DNA of 64,000 nt from Clostridia bacterium (GCA_017503785.1 JAFVSK010000004.1:1-64000); one strand, 5' to 3'; shown: positions 39,015 through 47,686, numbered from the stretch's first letter. The notes: generated by a model from the letters alone, not told the origin. Numbers and translations are program-made.

Positions 39015-40154
39015 GTGAAGGTCAATAAAAACGTAGGGCAATGGATCGGCTTGTTTTTACTGGGCACGTGTTTGATCATTGTGTATAAGACGTTCGATAA
39101 TTTGGGCGCGATCGGGGATGTGCTGGGTAACTTTTTATCTATTCTTACGCCGTTTATTGTGGGTTTTGCCATTGCGTTTTTGCTGTACGCACCCGTAAAA
39201 AAACTGGATGGGCTGTTTTGTCGTTGTAAGTGGAAGTTTATGCAACGTATTGCGCGGCCACTGGCGGTGTTTATTGTGTACGTACTGGCGCTGGCGATCG
39301 TTGCGTTGGTGGTGTATGCCGCTATTCCGGCCTTGATTACCGCAATTAGCGATTTTGCCAAAAACCTGCCTGCCTATTACAATAAGGTGCTGACTTTGGT
39401 TTCAACCTACACGGCCGAAGGCGGTTTGCTGGAAGGATTGGATGTTGAAAGTAAGTTGCAGGAAATATACACGATGCTGCAGCAATACCTCACGGTTGAC
39501 CGCGTGCTTTCGTATTTGGGCAGTGTTGTGCGATTTGCTACCTCACTTTTAGATGTAGTTATGGCGTTTATCGTGTCGGTGTATATGCTGCTCAGTAAGG
39601 AGGCTCTGGTGCGAGCGCTCAAATCGGTTTGTGCCTTGGTATTCAAGCCGAAAACGATGAATTTCTTTTCGGTGTATTTGAACAAGACTGCCACGATCTT
39701 TTACAATTACTTCTACAGTCAGGCCATTGATGCACTGGTGGTGGGTGTGTTGGCAACCATTGGTTTCTTGCTGGCACGGCTGCCGAATGCACCGGTGTTG
39801 GGCATGATGCTGGGCCTTATGAATATGATCCCGTATTTCGGGGCGCTGATCGGCGGCGTGGTGTGCGTGCTGGTGGCGCTGCTCGCGGGCAATTTCTATG
39901 GGGCTTTGTTTGTGGCTATCTACATTTTGGTGATGCAACAACTGGATGCGAATATTATCCAACCGCGTATTGTGGGACAAACGGTGGGGCTGCGGCCGAT
40001 CTACGTGTTGTTAGGTATTACCATTGGCGGTGGCTTGTATGGCTTTTGGGGAATTTTCCTGGGCGTGCCGGTGATGGCCGTGATACAGATGCTGATTACG
40101 GATTACATTGCGGCGCGCAATGAAGCTGCTGTGCCGGAGACGGCGAAACAGTAG
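39015..40154 (+). CDS. AI-2E family transporter (UPF0118)
   Basis: 379-aa polytopic membrane protein with about seven to eight helices. The conserved tail GLMNMIPYFGALIGGVVCVL and DANIIQPRIVGQTVGL identify the family. Members export small molecules or exchange Na+/H+; the substrate here is unknown. GTG at 39015 is chosen (AGAGGTG 6 nt upstream); the upstream GTG at 39006 is part of that site. Monocistronic. Confidence 0.87.
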   Translation: MKVNKNVGQWIGLFLLGTCLIIVYKTFDNLGAIGDVLGNFLSILTPFIVGFAIAFLLYAPVKKLDGLFCRCKWKFMQRIARPLAVFIVYVLALAIVALVVYAAIPALITAISDFAKNLPAYYNKVLTLVSTYTAEGGLLEGLDVESKLQEIYTMLQQYLTVDRVLSYLGSVVRFATSLLDVVMAFIVSVYMLLSKEALVRALKSVCALVFKPKTMNFFSVYLNKTATIFYNYFYSQAIDALVVGVLATIGFLLARLPNAPVLGMMLGLMNMIPYFGALIGGVVCVLVALLAGNFYGALFVAIYILVMQQLDANIIQPRIVGQTVGLRPIYVLLGITIGGGLYGFWGIFLGVPVMAVIQMLITDYIAARNEAAVPETAKQ

Positions 40155-40167
40155 CCTATGCACGGAT

Positions 40168-40199
40168 AGAGCAGAGCGAGAATCGCTCTGCTCTTTTTG
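40168..40199 (+). terminator. Terminator after the AI-2E family gene
   Basis: Perfect 12-bp stem AGAGCAGAGCGA / TCGCTCTGCTCT with a 3-nt loop and T run. The stem core recurs in two terminators near 47.5 and 48.25 kb. Confidence 0.93.
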
Positions 40200-40230
40200 T
40201 GTTAAGATGCAAAAAAACTGAAATAGAGGG

Positions 40231-40259
40231 TTGAAATGTGGAGGGGAATTTAGTATAAT
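40231..40259 (+). promoter_or_regulatory. Promoter of the Na+-pump beta subunit-proS operon
   Basis: TTGAAA at 40231-40236, 17-nt spacer, TATAAT at 40254-40259. Confidence 0.82.
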
Positions 40260-40302
40260 TAACAATGTATGTTATTCTAACAGGGAGAAAGGACGTTAGA
40301 GG

Positions 40303-41472
40303 ATGGATATTTTACAGCATTTCAGTTTCTTGTGGGACAGCTTGGTGTTCTTCGTTACCGGTGACGGTTGGAAGAACCTGGTGATGATCGCCGTGGGAGG
40401 CTTGCTCATTTATTTGGCGTTGGCGAAGGATTTTGAGCCTTCGCTGCTGATGCCGATGGGCTTGGGTGCTATTTTGGTGAACCTGCCGTTCTCCGGTGCT
40501 ATCGGTGAAGCGGCCGACGGTTCGCACGGTATTGTCGACTGGTTGTTTGAGGTGGGTATCGAAGCCTCCGAAGCCATGCCTCTGATTTTGTTTATCGGTA
40601 TCGGTGCCATGATCGACTTTGGCCCGCTGCTCTCCAATCCGAAAATGTTCCTGTTCGGTGGCGCCGCACAGTTTGGTATTTTCTTGACGGTTGTTGTGGC
40701 TACGTTGCTGGGCTACGATTTCAAGGATGCCGCTGCTATCGGTGTTATCGGTGCGGCCGACGGCCCCACCGCCATTTTGGTGGCAAACGTGCTGCAAACG
40801 CCGCTGTTGCCTGCTATCATGGTGGCTGCCTATTCGTACATGGCGCTGGTGCCCATCATTCAGCCTGCTGCCATCAAATTGGTTACCACCAAAAAAGAGC
40901 GTATGATCCGCATGAGCTACAACCCGCAGTCGGTATCGCGCCTGACGCGTATTCTGTTCCCCATTGTGGTAACGGTGATTGCCGGCTTGATCGCGCCGAA
41001 ATCGGTGTCGTTGGTTGGCTTCCTGATGTTCGGTAACCTGCTGCGTGAGTGCCTCAAGCTTGACAATCTGTCGCAAACGGCGCAGACCTCGCTGGCCAAC
41101 CTGATTACCATTTTGTTGGGTCTGTCCATTTCGGCCAGTATGAAGGCCGAGGCGTTCGTACGCTGGGATACCATCGTGGTTATGGGCTTGGGCCTGGTGG
41201 CCTTTGTGTTCGACACCATTGCCGGTGTGCTGTTTGCAAAGTTCCTGAACATCTTCCTGCCGGAAGGCAAGAAGTTCAATCCGATGGTGGGTGGTGCCGG
41301 TATCTCGGCGTTCCCGATGTCGGCCCGCGTGATCCAAAAGATGGCGCTGAAGGAAGACAACCAGAACCACTTGTTGATGCACGCCGTGGGTGCCAACGTG
41401 GCCGGTCAGATCGGCTCGGTGGTTGCCGGTGGTATCATTCTGACGGTGGTTCCCAATCTGTTGGGCGCTTGA
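40303..41472 (+). CDS. Sodium-pumping decarboxylase beta subunit
   Basis: 389-aa membrane protein of the OadB/GcdB/MmdB family: about ten helices, FIGIGAMIDFGPLLSNPKM, GAADGPTAILVANVL and the C-terminal GGAGISAFPMSARVIQKM. The beta subunit decarboxylates a carboxybiotin carrier and pumps Na+ out. The alpha carboxyltransferase and biotin carrier are not in this window, so the substrate (oxaloacetate, methylmalonyl-CoA or glutaconyl-CoA) cannot be told. Confidence 0.9.
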   Translation: MDILQHFSFLWDSLVFFVTGDGWKNLVMIAVGGLLIYLALAKDFEPSLLMPMGLGAILVNLPFSGAIGEAADGSHGIVDWLFEVGIEASEAMPLILFIGIGAMIDFGPLLSNPKMFLFGGAAQFGIFLTVVVATLLGYDFKDAAAIGVIGAADGPTAILVANVLQTPLLPAIMVAAYSYMALVPIIQPAAIKLVTTKKERMIRMSYNPQSVSRLTRILFPIVVTVIAGLIAPKSVSLVGFLMFGNLLRECLKLDNLSQTAQTSLANLITILLGLSISASMKAEAFVRWDTIVVMGLGLVAFVFDTIAGVLFAKFLNIFLPEGKKFNPMVGGAGISAFPMSARVIQKMALKEDNQNHLLMHAVGANVAGQIGSVVAGGIILTVVPNLLGA

Positions 41473-41496
41473 TTGCGGTAAAAGGAGGATATAACA

Positions 41497-41628
41497 ATGT
41501 CTGTTGCTACTACGAACGCTCTGCTGCTGATGCTGCTGGGTATGGTTGGTATTTTTGTGGTGATGCTGCTGATCATGGTAGCGGTAAACCTGCTGAATAA
41601 ATTTGCCAAGGATAAGGACGGAAAGTAA
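41497..41628 (+). CDS. Tiny membrane protein, probable OadG-like subunit
   Basis: 43 aa: a single membrane helix (about residues 8-33, [19 protein letters not shown]) and a short basic tail [16 protein letters not shown] lies 8 nt upstream of the ATG. Its position right after the beta subunit, and the one-helix layout, fit a minimal gamma (OadG-like) subunit that holds the pump together. The usual long Pro/Ala linker and zinc-binding tail are missing. The stop overlaps the proS ATG (TAATG). Confidence 0.68.
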   Translation: MSVATTNALLLMLLGMVGIFVVMLLIMVAVNLLNKFAKDKDGK

Positions 41629-43064
41629 TGGCTGATAATAAAAAGATGGTGGAAGCCATCACATCAATGGAAGAAGATTTTGCGCAGTGGTACACCGATG
41701 TCGTGAAAAAGGCAGAGCTTGCCAGCTACTCCGGTGTGCGTGGCTGCATGATCGTGCGCCCTTACGGTACGGCGCTGTGGGAGAATATCCGCAACGATCT
41801 GGATGCCCGTTTTAAGGCACTGGGCCACGAGAACATTATGATGCCGCTGTTCATTCCCGAAAGCTTATTGCAGCGGGAAAAGGATCACGTGGAGGGCTTT
41901 GCTCCCGAAGTGGCGTGGGTGACCCACGGTGGCGACGAAAAGCTGCAGGAGCGCTTGTGCGTGCGTCCCACCTCGGAAACGGTGTTCTGCGAGCATTATG
42001 CCGATATTATTCAATCCTACCGCGACCTGCCGAAGTTGTACAATCAGTGGTGCTCGGTGGTGCGCTGGGAGAAAACGACGCGTCCGTTCCTGCGCACGAT
42101 GGAGTTCTACTGGCAGGAAGGCCACACCATGCACGAAACTGCCGACGAAGCCTGGGCAGAAACCGAGCAGATGCTGGGTGTGTATGCCGATTTCTGTGAG
42201 CAGTCGTTGGCTATTCCGGTCATTAAGGGCCGCAAGACCGACAAGGAAAAGTTTGCCGGTGCCGAGGCTACCTACACCATCGAAGCGATGATGCACGACG
42301 GTAAGGCACTGCAGAGCGGTACCAGCCACTACTTCGGTGACGGTTTTGCCCGTGCGTTTGATATTCAGTTTACCGATCGCGAGAATAAGCTGCAGTATCC
42401 GCATCAGACCTCGTGGGGTATGTCCACCCGCATTATCGGTGCGATCATCATGACTCATGGTGATGATAACGGCTTGGTGCTGCCGCCCGCAGTGGCTCCC
42501 GTGCAGCTGGTGATCTTGCCGATTGCCCAGCATAAGCCCGGCGTGTTGGATAAGGCCAACGAATTGAAAGAGCGCTTGGCCAAGATCGCTCGCGTGAAGT
42601 TGGATGATTCCGATAACTCGCCCGGCTGGAAGTTTGCCGAGTACGAGATGAAGGGCGTGCCGCTGCGCTTGGAGATCGGTCCGCGCGATATTGAAAACGA
42701 TCAGTGTGTGCTGGTACGCCGTGACAATCGCGAAAAGACGATTGTGAAGCTGTCGGAGCTGGAGGAGAAGATTTCCGAATTGCTGCAGGCTGTACACGAC
42801 GGCTTGTATCAAAAAGCACTGGCGCGTCGCGAGAGCATGACGTATACCGCTACTACGATGGAAGAAATGATCGCCACGGCCGACGAAAAGCCCGGTTTGA
42901 TCAAGGCCATGTGGTGCGGCGACGAAGCATGCGAGCTGGCGCTTAAGGAAAAGGCCGGCGTTACCAGCCGTTGTATGCCGTTTGAGCAGGAGGCTATTAG
43001 CGATACGTGCGTTTGCTGCGGTAAAAAGGCAGAAAAAATGGTGGTTTGGGGCAAGGCGTATTAA
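41628..43064 (+). CDS. proS: Prolyl-tRNA synthetase (archaeal/eukaryal type)
   Basis: 478-aa class II synthetase. It lacks the INS editing domain and has a C-terminal zinc-binding end with [20 protein letters not shown] and CVCCGK, typical of type 3 ProRS. Motif 2 region [26 protein letters not shown] is intact. Translation is coupled to the preceding tiny gene. No T-box is seen. Confidence 0.95.
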   Translation: MADNKKMVEAITSMEEDFAQWYTDVVKKAELASYSGVRGCMIVRPYGTALWENIRNDLDARFKALGHENIMMPLFIPESLLQREKDHVEGFAPEVAWVTHGGDEKLQERLCVRPTSETVFCEHYADIIQSYRDLPKLYNQWCSVVRWEKTTRPFLRTMEFYWQEGHTMHETADEAWAETEQMLGVYADFCEQSLAIPVIKGRKTDKEKFAGAEATYTIEAMMHDGKALQSGTSHYFGDGFARAFDIQFTDRENKLQYPHQTSWGMSTRIIGAIIMTHGDDNGLVLPPAVAPVQLVILPIAQHKPGVLDKANELKERLAKIARVKLDDSDNSPGWKFAEYEMKGVPLRLEIGPRDIENDQCVLVRRDNREKTIVKLSELEEKISELLQAVHDGLYQKALARRESMTYTATTMEEMIATADEKPGLIKAMWCGDEACELALKEKAGVTSRCMPFEQEAISDTCVCCGKKAEKMVVWGKAY

Positions 43065-43085
43065 GTACCGAAAGGGGAGAGTGCT

Positions 43086-43304
43086 GTGAGAAAAAAGCTG
43101 TACGGCAACGCGGTGACACCGGCGTGCGGTATTTGCGGAAACGGTCGGCGCTCGTTCGACGGCAAGGTGATCTTATGCCTGCGTCGCGGCGTGGTCGATC
43201 CTTCGGCACGCTGCCGCAAGTTTGTGTATGACCCGCTGTTGCGCATCCCCTATACGCAGCCCACGCTGGGCACTTATTCGGAAGAAGAGTTTAAACTGGA
43301 ATAA
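43086..43304 (+). CDS. Small cysteine-containing protein, zinc-ribbon-like
   Basis: 72 aa. Cysteines are arranged CGIC (residues about 14-17), then LCLRRG and ARCRKF, spaced like a four-Cys metal site. The frame begins with GTG after GGGGAG. No named family is recognised; similar short Cys proteins occur beside translation genes in Clostridia (from memory). It follows proS by 21 nt, so probably co-transcribed. Confidence 0.65.
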   Translation: MRKKLYGNAVTPACGICGNGRRSFDGKVILCLRRGVVDPSARCRKFVYDPLLRIPYTQPTLGTYSEEEFKLE

Positions 43305-43305
43305 C

Positions 43306-43336
43306 ACTATCCCCGCCATTGGCGGGGATAGTTTCT
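43306..43336 (+). terminator. Hairpin, probable terminator of the proS operon
   Basis: ACTATCCCCGCC-ATT-GGCGGGGATAGT (43306-43332), a 12-bp stem; followed only by TTCTT, so termination may be partial. Confidence 0.6.
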
Positions 43337-43357
43337 TCAAAGGGAGTTTTTGGGCGT

Positions 43358-43720
43358 ATGACCTATAAGATCGTCATAGGCGGTTGCCGCGCGTTTACCA
43401 ATTACCGTTTGTTTTGCGAATACGTTGACCTGTGCTTGGCGCGCCTGGCGCGGCACGGGACGATTTGTATTGTATCGGGTCACTGCAGCGGAACCGACAA
43501 AATGGGCGAGCGATACGCGGCCGAGCGCGGCTACGAGGTGGAAATCCATCCCGCTGATTGGGAGCGCTTTGGGCGCTCGGCCGGCCCCATTCGCAATCGT
43601 GAAATGGTGGATGCTGCCGATTGTGTGATCGCTTTTTGGGACGGTGTTTCACCCGGCACAGCTTCCCTTATTGACTATGCCAAATCCCAAAACAAACCGT
43701 TGCGTGTAAAGAAAATTTAA
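43358..43720 (+). CDS. YspA/DUF2493-type SLOG-domain protein
   Basis: 120-aa single-domain protein. The pattern IVIGGCRAFTNYRLF, VSGHCSGTDKMGERYA and AGPIRNREMVDAADCVIAFWDG is characteristic of the YpsA/YspA-like SLOG nucleotide-binding family (DUF2493), thought to sense nucleotide-derived ligands. ATG at 43358 with GGGAG upstream is preferred to the longer frame at 43319, which runs through the preceding hairpin. Confidence 0.82.
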   Translation: MTYKIVIGGCRAFTNYRLFCEYVDLCLARLARHGTICIVSGHCSGTDKMGERYAAERGYEVEIHPADWERFGRSAGPIRNREMVDAADCVIAFWDGVSPGTASLIDYAKSQNKPLRVKKI

Positions 43721-43727
43721 AAATAAA

Positions 43728-43757
43728 AAGCCTAACGCTATAGCGTTAGGCTTTTTT
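43728..43757. terminator. Bidirectional terminator
   Basis: Near-perfect palindrome AAGCCTAACGCTA/TAGCGTTAGGCTT with A-rich and T-rich flanks, between convergent genes. Confidence 0.93.
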
Positions 43758-43759
43758 GA

Positions 43760-44272
43760 TTATAAGGTGAGGCTCGGGGCGGTGTATACACGGGCGGCGA
43801 GCTCTTGGTCGAGCAGATACAGGCTCTTGGGATCGTCGCCGAACAGGTTGTATTTGTTTACCAGCGTATCGGCGTTATCTTCCTCTTCCAGCTGTTCCTT
43901 CACAAACCAATCGAGGAACTGCATCGTGCGGAAATCCTTTACGTCGTAGGCTGCCTCATAGATGGTGTGGATCAGCGAGGTGACGTAGCGCTCGTGCTTG
44001 GCACCGGCCAGCAGGGGGTCGATGTGTTTTTCAAACACCTCAGCGGGCTTGTCGATGGCTTCCAGCGTGACTTTAACGCCGTTCTGTTGCAGGTAGCGAA
44101 GGAACAGCAACGCGTGGTCACGCTCCTCCTGCGCCTGAATGTTATACCAGTTGCCGAAGCCGTCGAGGTCGTTGTCGATATAGTAGTTGGCAATATCCAA
44201 ATACAGATAGGCGCTGTAAAATTCTTTGTTGATCTGATCGTTCAGTAACGCGATCACCTTTTCGTTTAACAT
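43760..44272 (-). CDS. ftnA: Ferritin
   Basis: 170 aa, bacterial non-heme ferritin (FtnA type). Ferroxidase ligands are in QINKEFYSAYLYLDIANYY (Glu17 region), AQEERDHALLFLRYLQ (ExxH) and the C-terminal LDWFVKEQLEEE. It oxidises and stores iron. It lies 61 nt downstream of rubrerythrin behind a terminator, so expression probably depends on read-through. Confidence 0.94.
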   Translation of the reverse strand: MLNEKVIALLNDQINKEFYSAYLYLDIANYYIDNDLDGFGNWYNIQAQEERDHALLFLRYLQQNGVKVTLEAIDKPAEVFEKHIDPLLAGAKHERYVTSLIHTIYEAAYDVKDFRTMQFLDWFVKEQLEEEDNADTLVNKYNLFGDDPKSLYLLDQELAARVYTAPSLTL

Positions 44273-44292
44273 ACATGTCCCTCCAGTCTTTT

Positions 44293-44325
44293 AAAAAAGA
44301 GGGGCGGTCGTACTGATCGCCCCTC
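44293..44325 (-). terminator. Terminator between rubrerythrin and ferritin
   Basis: Minus strand GAGGGGCGATC / GACCGCCCCTC hairpin followed by a T6 run (44293-44298). Confidence 0.85.
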
Positions 44326-44333
44326 GGGTGTAA

Positions 44334-44918
44334 TTAGCCGAAGTAGCGCTTCAGCAGGCCTTCGAATGCGCGACCGTGTCTCGCTTCGTCCTTAGCCATT
44401 TCGTGTACGGTGTCGTGGATGGCATCGTAGCCCAGTTCCTTTGCTTTGCGGGCAAGGATCATCTTGCCGTCGGTAGCGCCGTGCTCGGCTTCTACGCGCA
44501 TGGACAGGTTCTTTTTGGTGCTGTCGGTCAGCACTTCGCCAAGCAGCTCGGCAAACTTAGCGGCGTGCTCAGCCTCTTCGTAAGCAGCCTTTTCCCAGTA
44601 CAGGCCGATTTCGGGATAGCCTTCACGATGAGCCACGCGAGCCATCGCCAGATACATACCCACCTCGGAGCACTCGCCGTTGAAGTTGGCGCGCAGCATT
44701 TCCACGACTTCTTCATCGACACCCTGAGCGATGCCAACGCGGTGCTCATCGGCCCACACTTTATCGGTGAGGGATTTGGCAGCACCGGCCTCGGGAGCGG
44801 GAGCGGCGGCAGTTTCCTTGAACTTCTCGGCGGGGGCGTTGCAGATGGGGCACTTTGCAGGAGCCTCATCACCGTTGTGGACATAACCGCAAACCAAGCA
44901 TACGAACTTTTTCATCAT
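44334..44918 (-). CDS. Reverse-type rubrerythrin
   Basis: 194 aa. An N-terminal rubredoxin-like domain binds Fe through CLVCG and CPICNAP. A ferritin-like di-iron domain follows ([49 protein letters not shown]). This is the order of reverse rubrerythrins, peroxide-reducing enzymes of anaerobes. It is 24 nt downstream of a PerR-type regulator and likely co-transcribed and derepressed by peroxide. Confidence 0.93.
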   Translation of the reverse strand: MMKKFVCLVCGYVHNGDEAPAKCPICNAPAEKFKETAAAPAPEAGAAKSLTDKVWADEHRVGIAQGVDEEVVEMLRANFNGECSEVGMYLAMARVAHREGYPEIGLYWEKAAYEEAEHAAKFAELLGEVLTDSTKKNLSMRVEAEHGATDGKMILARKAKELGYDAIHDTVHEMAKDEARHGRAFEGLLKRYFG

Positions 44919-44942
44919 TGTTTCCTCCTAAAAATTTATTTT

Positions 44943-45353
44943 TTAATTACTTTGACAATGGGGGCAAACCCCGGTGGCGTATACGTCGAATATCTCGGTG
45001 TGATATCCGTTCGGTGCCAGCCTTTGTGAGGCATTGGCGGGGAGTGTGAAGTCGAACAGCGAACCGCATTTCGTGCAACGGAAATGTCCGTGGTCGGCTG
45101 TGTCGGCATCGAAGTGCTGCTCTTCGGCATCGATGGTGACGATGCGCAAGAGCCCCGCTCCGAACAGGGCGCGCATGGTGTTGTACACCGTGGTGCGCGA
45201 GATGGTGGGATATTCGGCGACCAACGCTTGATACACCGTGTCGGCCGTGGGATGCGTGCGATGATCAAGCAGATATTGGTATACTGCCAAACGCTGTTGC
45301 GTGGGACTGATTCCACGTGACCGTAAGGTGTCGGCCAAGGTCTGATTGTTCAT
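44943..45353 (-). CDS. perR: Fur-family regulator, PerR-like
   Basis: 136 aa. A winged-helix N-terminal (LRSRGISPTQQRLAVYQYLL, TISRTTVYNTMRAL) is followed by the metal site HFDADTADHGHFRC and two structural zinc pairs CTKC and CPHC. The Asp in the regulatory site and linkage to rubrerythrin favour a peroxide sensor (PerR) over an iron sensor. A palindromic box overlaps its transcription start, so it is probably autoregulated. Confidence 0.86.
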   Translation of the reverse strand: MNNQTLADTLRSRGISPTQQRLAVYQYLLDHRTHPTADTVYQALVAEYPTISRTTVYNTMRALFGAGLLRIVTIDAEEQHFDADTADHGHFRCTKCGSLFDFTLPANASQRLAPNGYHTEIFDVYATGVCPHCQSN

Positions 45354-45382
45354 TCACTCGCCTCCTTGTAATCGTTATTGTT

Positions 45383-45397
45383 TTGTAATGATTACAA
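45383..45397 (-). promoter_or_regulatory. PerR/Fur-type operator
   Basis: Perfect 7-1-7 palindrome TTGTAAT-G-ATTACAA just downstream of the -10 box; a half-degenerate copy TTGTAAT-C-GTTATTG lies at 45366-45380. The arrangement fits repression of perR-rubrerythrin. Confidence 0.8.
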
Positions 45398-45401
45398 TTT
45401 C

Positions 45402-45429
45402 ATTATACAATACTTTTTGCAAATGTCAA
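45402..45429 (-). promoter_or_regulatory. Promoter of perR-rubrerythrin
   Basis: Minus strand TTGACA (45424-45429), 16-nt spacer, TATAAT (45402-45407). Confidence 0.87.
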
Positions 45430-45475
45430 TAGGAAATTTCAAATTTTTTAAAAATTTTTTAGAAGTGGAAGCAAC

Positions 45476-45504
45476 TTGACAAGAGTGCGTAAAAGAAGTA
45501 TATA
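45476..45504 (+). promoter_or_regulatory. Promoter of the endonuclease/phosphatase lipoprotein gene
   Basis: TTGACA at 45476-45481, 17-nt spacer, TATATA at 45499-45504. Confidence 0.78.
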
Positions 45505-45539
45505 TAAAGTTAGTACTTCATAATAAGGGGGACATTTTG

Positions 45540-46415
45540 ATGAAGAGAATTCTCGCGGTTGTCTTGATAGCGGCACTGTTGTTCTGCATGGGTGGCTGTG
45601 CCAAGACAGAGGCTGAGCCGCTGAAGGTAATGTCGTTTAATATTCAGACGCACAGCAACGGCGAGATTTTTTACATTCGAGAGGAAATGATGACGGAATT
45701 TATCGCCGAGTGGCAGCCCGATTCCATTGGGATGCAGGAGGTTACCGGGACGTGGCGCAAGTCGCTGGATGCAACCTGCTTCGGCGAGCAGTACAGCAGT
45801 GTCGGTAACTCCACGATGAAAACCGGTGAGATGAACGCAATTTTTTATCGAAACGATAAGTTTACGTTGATCGACAGCGGTACGTTTTGGTTGTCCGACA
45901 CGCCCGATGTCGTCGGTTCAAAGTTTGAAGGCAGCGGCGAGCCGCGCACCTGCACGTGGGCGCGACTGAAAAACCAAAAAACGGCAGAGGAATTTGTTCA
46001 TTTGAACACGCACCTGGATATCGGGGGCAGCGAAGTGCGCCTGAAGCAGGGGAACGTGGTGCTGGAGTTTATTCAAGGCTTTGGGGACGTGCCGCTGATT
46101 TTAACGGGTGATTTTAATCAGGTACAAAAGAATTCAAGCGGTGAGGTGTATCCGTTGTATCAGCAGCTGACAGAGTCGCTTGCCGACGCGCGTATGACCG
46201 CGCCGGATACGGTGTCGCCTACTGAATGGTCGTCGATGGTCCAGTATCATCGGGAGGGGGAAAAATACAATCCCGCCCGACAGCCGATCGATTATATTTT
46301 TTATACGCCCGATCATTTTGAACCGACGGTGTATCGAAATATTTTATATATTAAGGATGAAATTTTTACGATCTCCGACCATTTGGCGCAGTATGCCGAG
46401 TTTACGCTGAAGTGA
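45540..46415 (+). CDS. Endonuclease/exonuclease/phosphatase-family lipoprotein
   Basis: 291 aa. A signal peptide ends in a lipobox-like LLFCMGGC, so it is probably a lipid-anchored extracytoplasmic enzyme. The EEP fold is shown by VMSFNIQTH, SIGMQEVTG (catalytic Glu), NTHLDI, LTGDFN and the terminal ISDHLA. Family members hydrolyse phosphodiester or phosphate bonds in nucleic acids, phosphoinositides or sphingomyelin; the substrate here is unknown. ATG at 45540 follows AAGGGGG. Confidence 0.83.
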   Translation: MKRILAVVLIAALLFCMGGCAKTEAEPLKVMSFNIQTHSNGEIFYIREEMMTEFIAEWQPDSIGMQEVTGTWRKSLDATCFGEQYSSVGNSTMKTGEMNAIFYRNDKFTLIDSGTFWLSDTPDVVGSKFEGSGEPRTCTWARLKNQKTAEEFVHLNTHLDIGGSEVRLKQGNVVLEFIQGFGDVPLILTGDFNQVQKNSSGEVYPLYQQLTESLADARMTAPDTVSPTEWSSMVQYHREGEKYNPARQPIDYIFYTPDHFEPTVYRNILYIKDEIFTISDHLAQYAEFTLK

Positions 46416-46468
46416 AATTGGTGTGTCAAAGAAGAAAATAAAAAAATTGTTTTGCGGCGAAAAAGTGC

Positions 46469-46497
46469 TTGACAAGCGCATACAAATATGGTAAAGT
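46469..46497 (+). promoter_or_regulatory. tRNA-Ala promoter
   Basis: TTGACA at 46469-46474, 17-nt spacer, TAAAGT at 46492-46497, 19 nt before the mature tRNA. Confidence 0.88.
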
Positions 46498-46516
46498 AGA
46501 GAACGTCGCAAGACAT

Positions 46517-46578
<62 letters not shown>

Positions 46579-46592
<14 letters not shown>

Positions 46593-46973
46593 ACGAAAAG
46601 GACACCTTTACGGTGTCCTTTTTTCGTTGGTGCAAAGCGGGATCGAAGCACCCCGTTAAGAAAACGCCACAGTGTGGCGTTTTTAGGGGTGAGGGATTGC
46701 ACCGCCCGTGTTCGCTGTGCCGAAACTCAAAGACGAGAAGAAACGACCGCATTGTAGAAAACAGCTTATCTCCACCAAAAAGAAACAGTCCGTCCGATAG
46801 GATGGGCTGTTTTCTTTTTGCATTTGGAGCGGCGGGATCGAAGCGGTGCGTTAAGAAAACGCGCCGGGGTGCGCGTTTTTAGGGCCGAGGGATTGTAGCG
46901 CCCATGTTCGCTGTGCCGAAACTCAAAGACGAGAAGTGACTACCGTGCTGTACAAAAGAGCTTATCTCCACCA
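46579..46973 (+). repeat. Two tandem tRNA-3'-end repeat units (185 and 196 bp)
   Basis: GCTTATCTCCACCA, the tRNA-Ala 3' end, occurs at 46579, 46764 and 46960. Each interval holds the same ordered parts: a terminator-like hairpin just after CCA; the motif GCGGGATCGAAGC, antisense to the tRNA T arm; GTTAAG then an AAAACGC...GCGTTTT hairpin; and a conserved 30-nt tail (TTCGCTGTGCCGAAACTCAA... at 46711-46740 and 46907-46936). Hairpin arms differ between copies but keep pairing (GCCAC/GTGGC against GCGC/GCGC). No gene lies here. It marks the edge of the downstream island. Confidence 0.88.
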
Positions 46974-46996
46974 TCTGGTTCGTCAAGTTTTATTTG

Positions 46997-47022
46997 CCCG
47001 CTCAAATCGAGTGGGTATTTTT
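46997..47022 (+). terminator. Hairpin terminator after the tRNA repeats
   Basis: CCCGCTC-AAATC-GAGTGGG with one G-U pair, followed by a T-rich run to 47023. Confidence 0.75.
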
Positions 47023-47055
47023 TGCGTGTAGGGTCTTTATCTCTGTGACAAAATA

Positions 47056-47064
47056 TGCTATAAT
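47056..47064 (+). promoter_or_regulatory. Extended -10 promoter of the DUF4375-like gene
   Basis: TG-C-TATAAT at 47056-47064; the -35 region is poor (TTTATC), which the TG extension would offset. Confidence 0.6.
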
Positions 47065-47084
47065 ACTTGCAAGAGGTGAGTTTT

Positions 47085-47486
47085 ATGGGATTGTTTGATA
47101 TTTTTAAGAAAAAACCCCAGTTGACCGAAGAACAACTAAAATGGAATAAAATGTGGGATTTGTGGGTGGAGAAAAAAGTCGATTCCCCCTACGCCGAACT
47201 TATGACCTATCAAAGTGAAGTCAACAATGGTGGACATGATCAGTATTTCACCAACGTTGAAAATATCAGCGATTTAGAAAAAGAAATGTCCGCATTGGAG
47301 CAAATCTTGTCTGCGAAACTCAAAGCCAATTTGAAAAAGGCATACAAGGCGTATCGTGTATTGGAAGAAAAAGAAGAGGATGAAAAATCTGTAGAAATTT
47401 TAGAACAATGCGACGATGTGTTTTGGGAGTACGAAGTAGAGATTAACCAAGCCCTTGAAGGATATGCTTCTAAAATTGAACTTTAA
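47085..47486 (+). CDS. DUF4375-like protein
   Basis: 133 aa, soluble, charged. The segment YQSEVNNGGHDQYFTN resembles the core of DUF4375 proteins, a widespread family of unknown function seen in accessory regions. The N-terminus MGLFDIFKKKPQL is typical of short island proteins. ATG at 47085 is preceded by AGAGGTGA; the longer frame from 47067 is rejected. It is monocistronic with a strong terminator. Confidence 0.72.
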   Translation: MGLFDIFKKKPQLTEEQLKWNKMWDLWVEKKVDSPYAELMTYQSEVNNGGHDQYFTNVENISDLEKEMSALEQILSAKLKANLKKAYKAYRVLEEKEEDEKSVEILEQCDDVFWEYEVEINQALEGYASKIEL

Positions 47487-47498
47487 TTTTGCGGTATT

Positions 47499-47531
47499 GC
47501 CGAGCAGAGCATTACGCTCTGCTCGGCTTTT
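47499..47531 (+). terminator. Terminator of the DUF4375-like gene
   Basis: Perfect 12-bp stem GCCGAGCAGAGC-ATTAC-GCTCTGCTCGGC and TTTT. The stem is nearly identical to that at 48248. Confidence 0.93.
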
Positions 47532-47534
47532 GCA

Positions 47535-47563
47535 TTGACATTTCGCACATTTAGCGGTATACT
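47535..47563 (+). promoter_or_regulatory. Promoter of the attenuator-acetyltransferase unit
   Basis: TTGACA at 47535-47540, 17-nt spacer, TATACT at 47558-47563. Confidence 0.88.
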
Positions 47564-47574
47564 AATAAAAAATA

Positions 47575-47675
47575 CGTCACCGGAGGCTGTGCGCCGTAGC
47601 GCCGAAAAGCCGGATTAGGTGTCCGAGTGAGCTCGGGTTATTGTGTACGCAATAGCCGGAGCCTTTTTCTTTTTT
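47575..47675 (+). promoter_or_regulatory. Structured leader with terminator and antiterminator; riboswitch candidate
   Basis: A stem CACCGG (47578-47583) / CCGG-ATTA-GGTG (47610-47621) encloses a GCGC-CGTA-GCGC hairpin. Next, CCGAG (47623-47627) pairs with CTCGG (47632-47636). The latter bases also belong to a terminator: GCTCGGGTTATTG (47631-47643) / CAATAGCCGGAGC (47650-47662), one G-G mismatch, followed by a T-rich run to 47675. The two forms exclude each other, so transcription into the acetyltransferase gene is probably switched by a ligand. The layout (aptamer stem, GTGTCCGAG, then terminator) recalls guanidine-IV (mepA) RNAs, but that class is from memory and unverified. Confidence 0.72.
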
Positions 47676-47686
47676 AGGAGGTACTT

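Noticed and set aside
46593..46973. Possible CRISPR array after the tRNA
   Set aside because: Only two units of unequal length (185 and 196 bp) with mostly conserved content; there are no short direct repeats with unique spacers and no cas genes.
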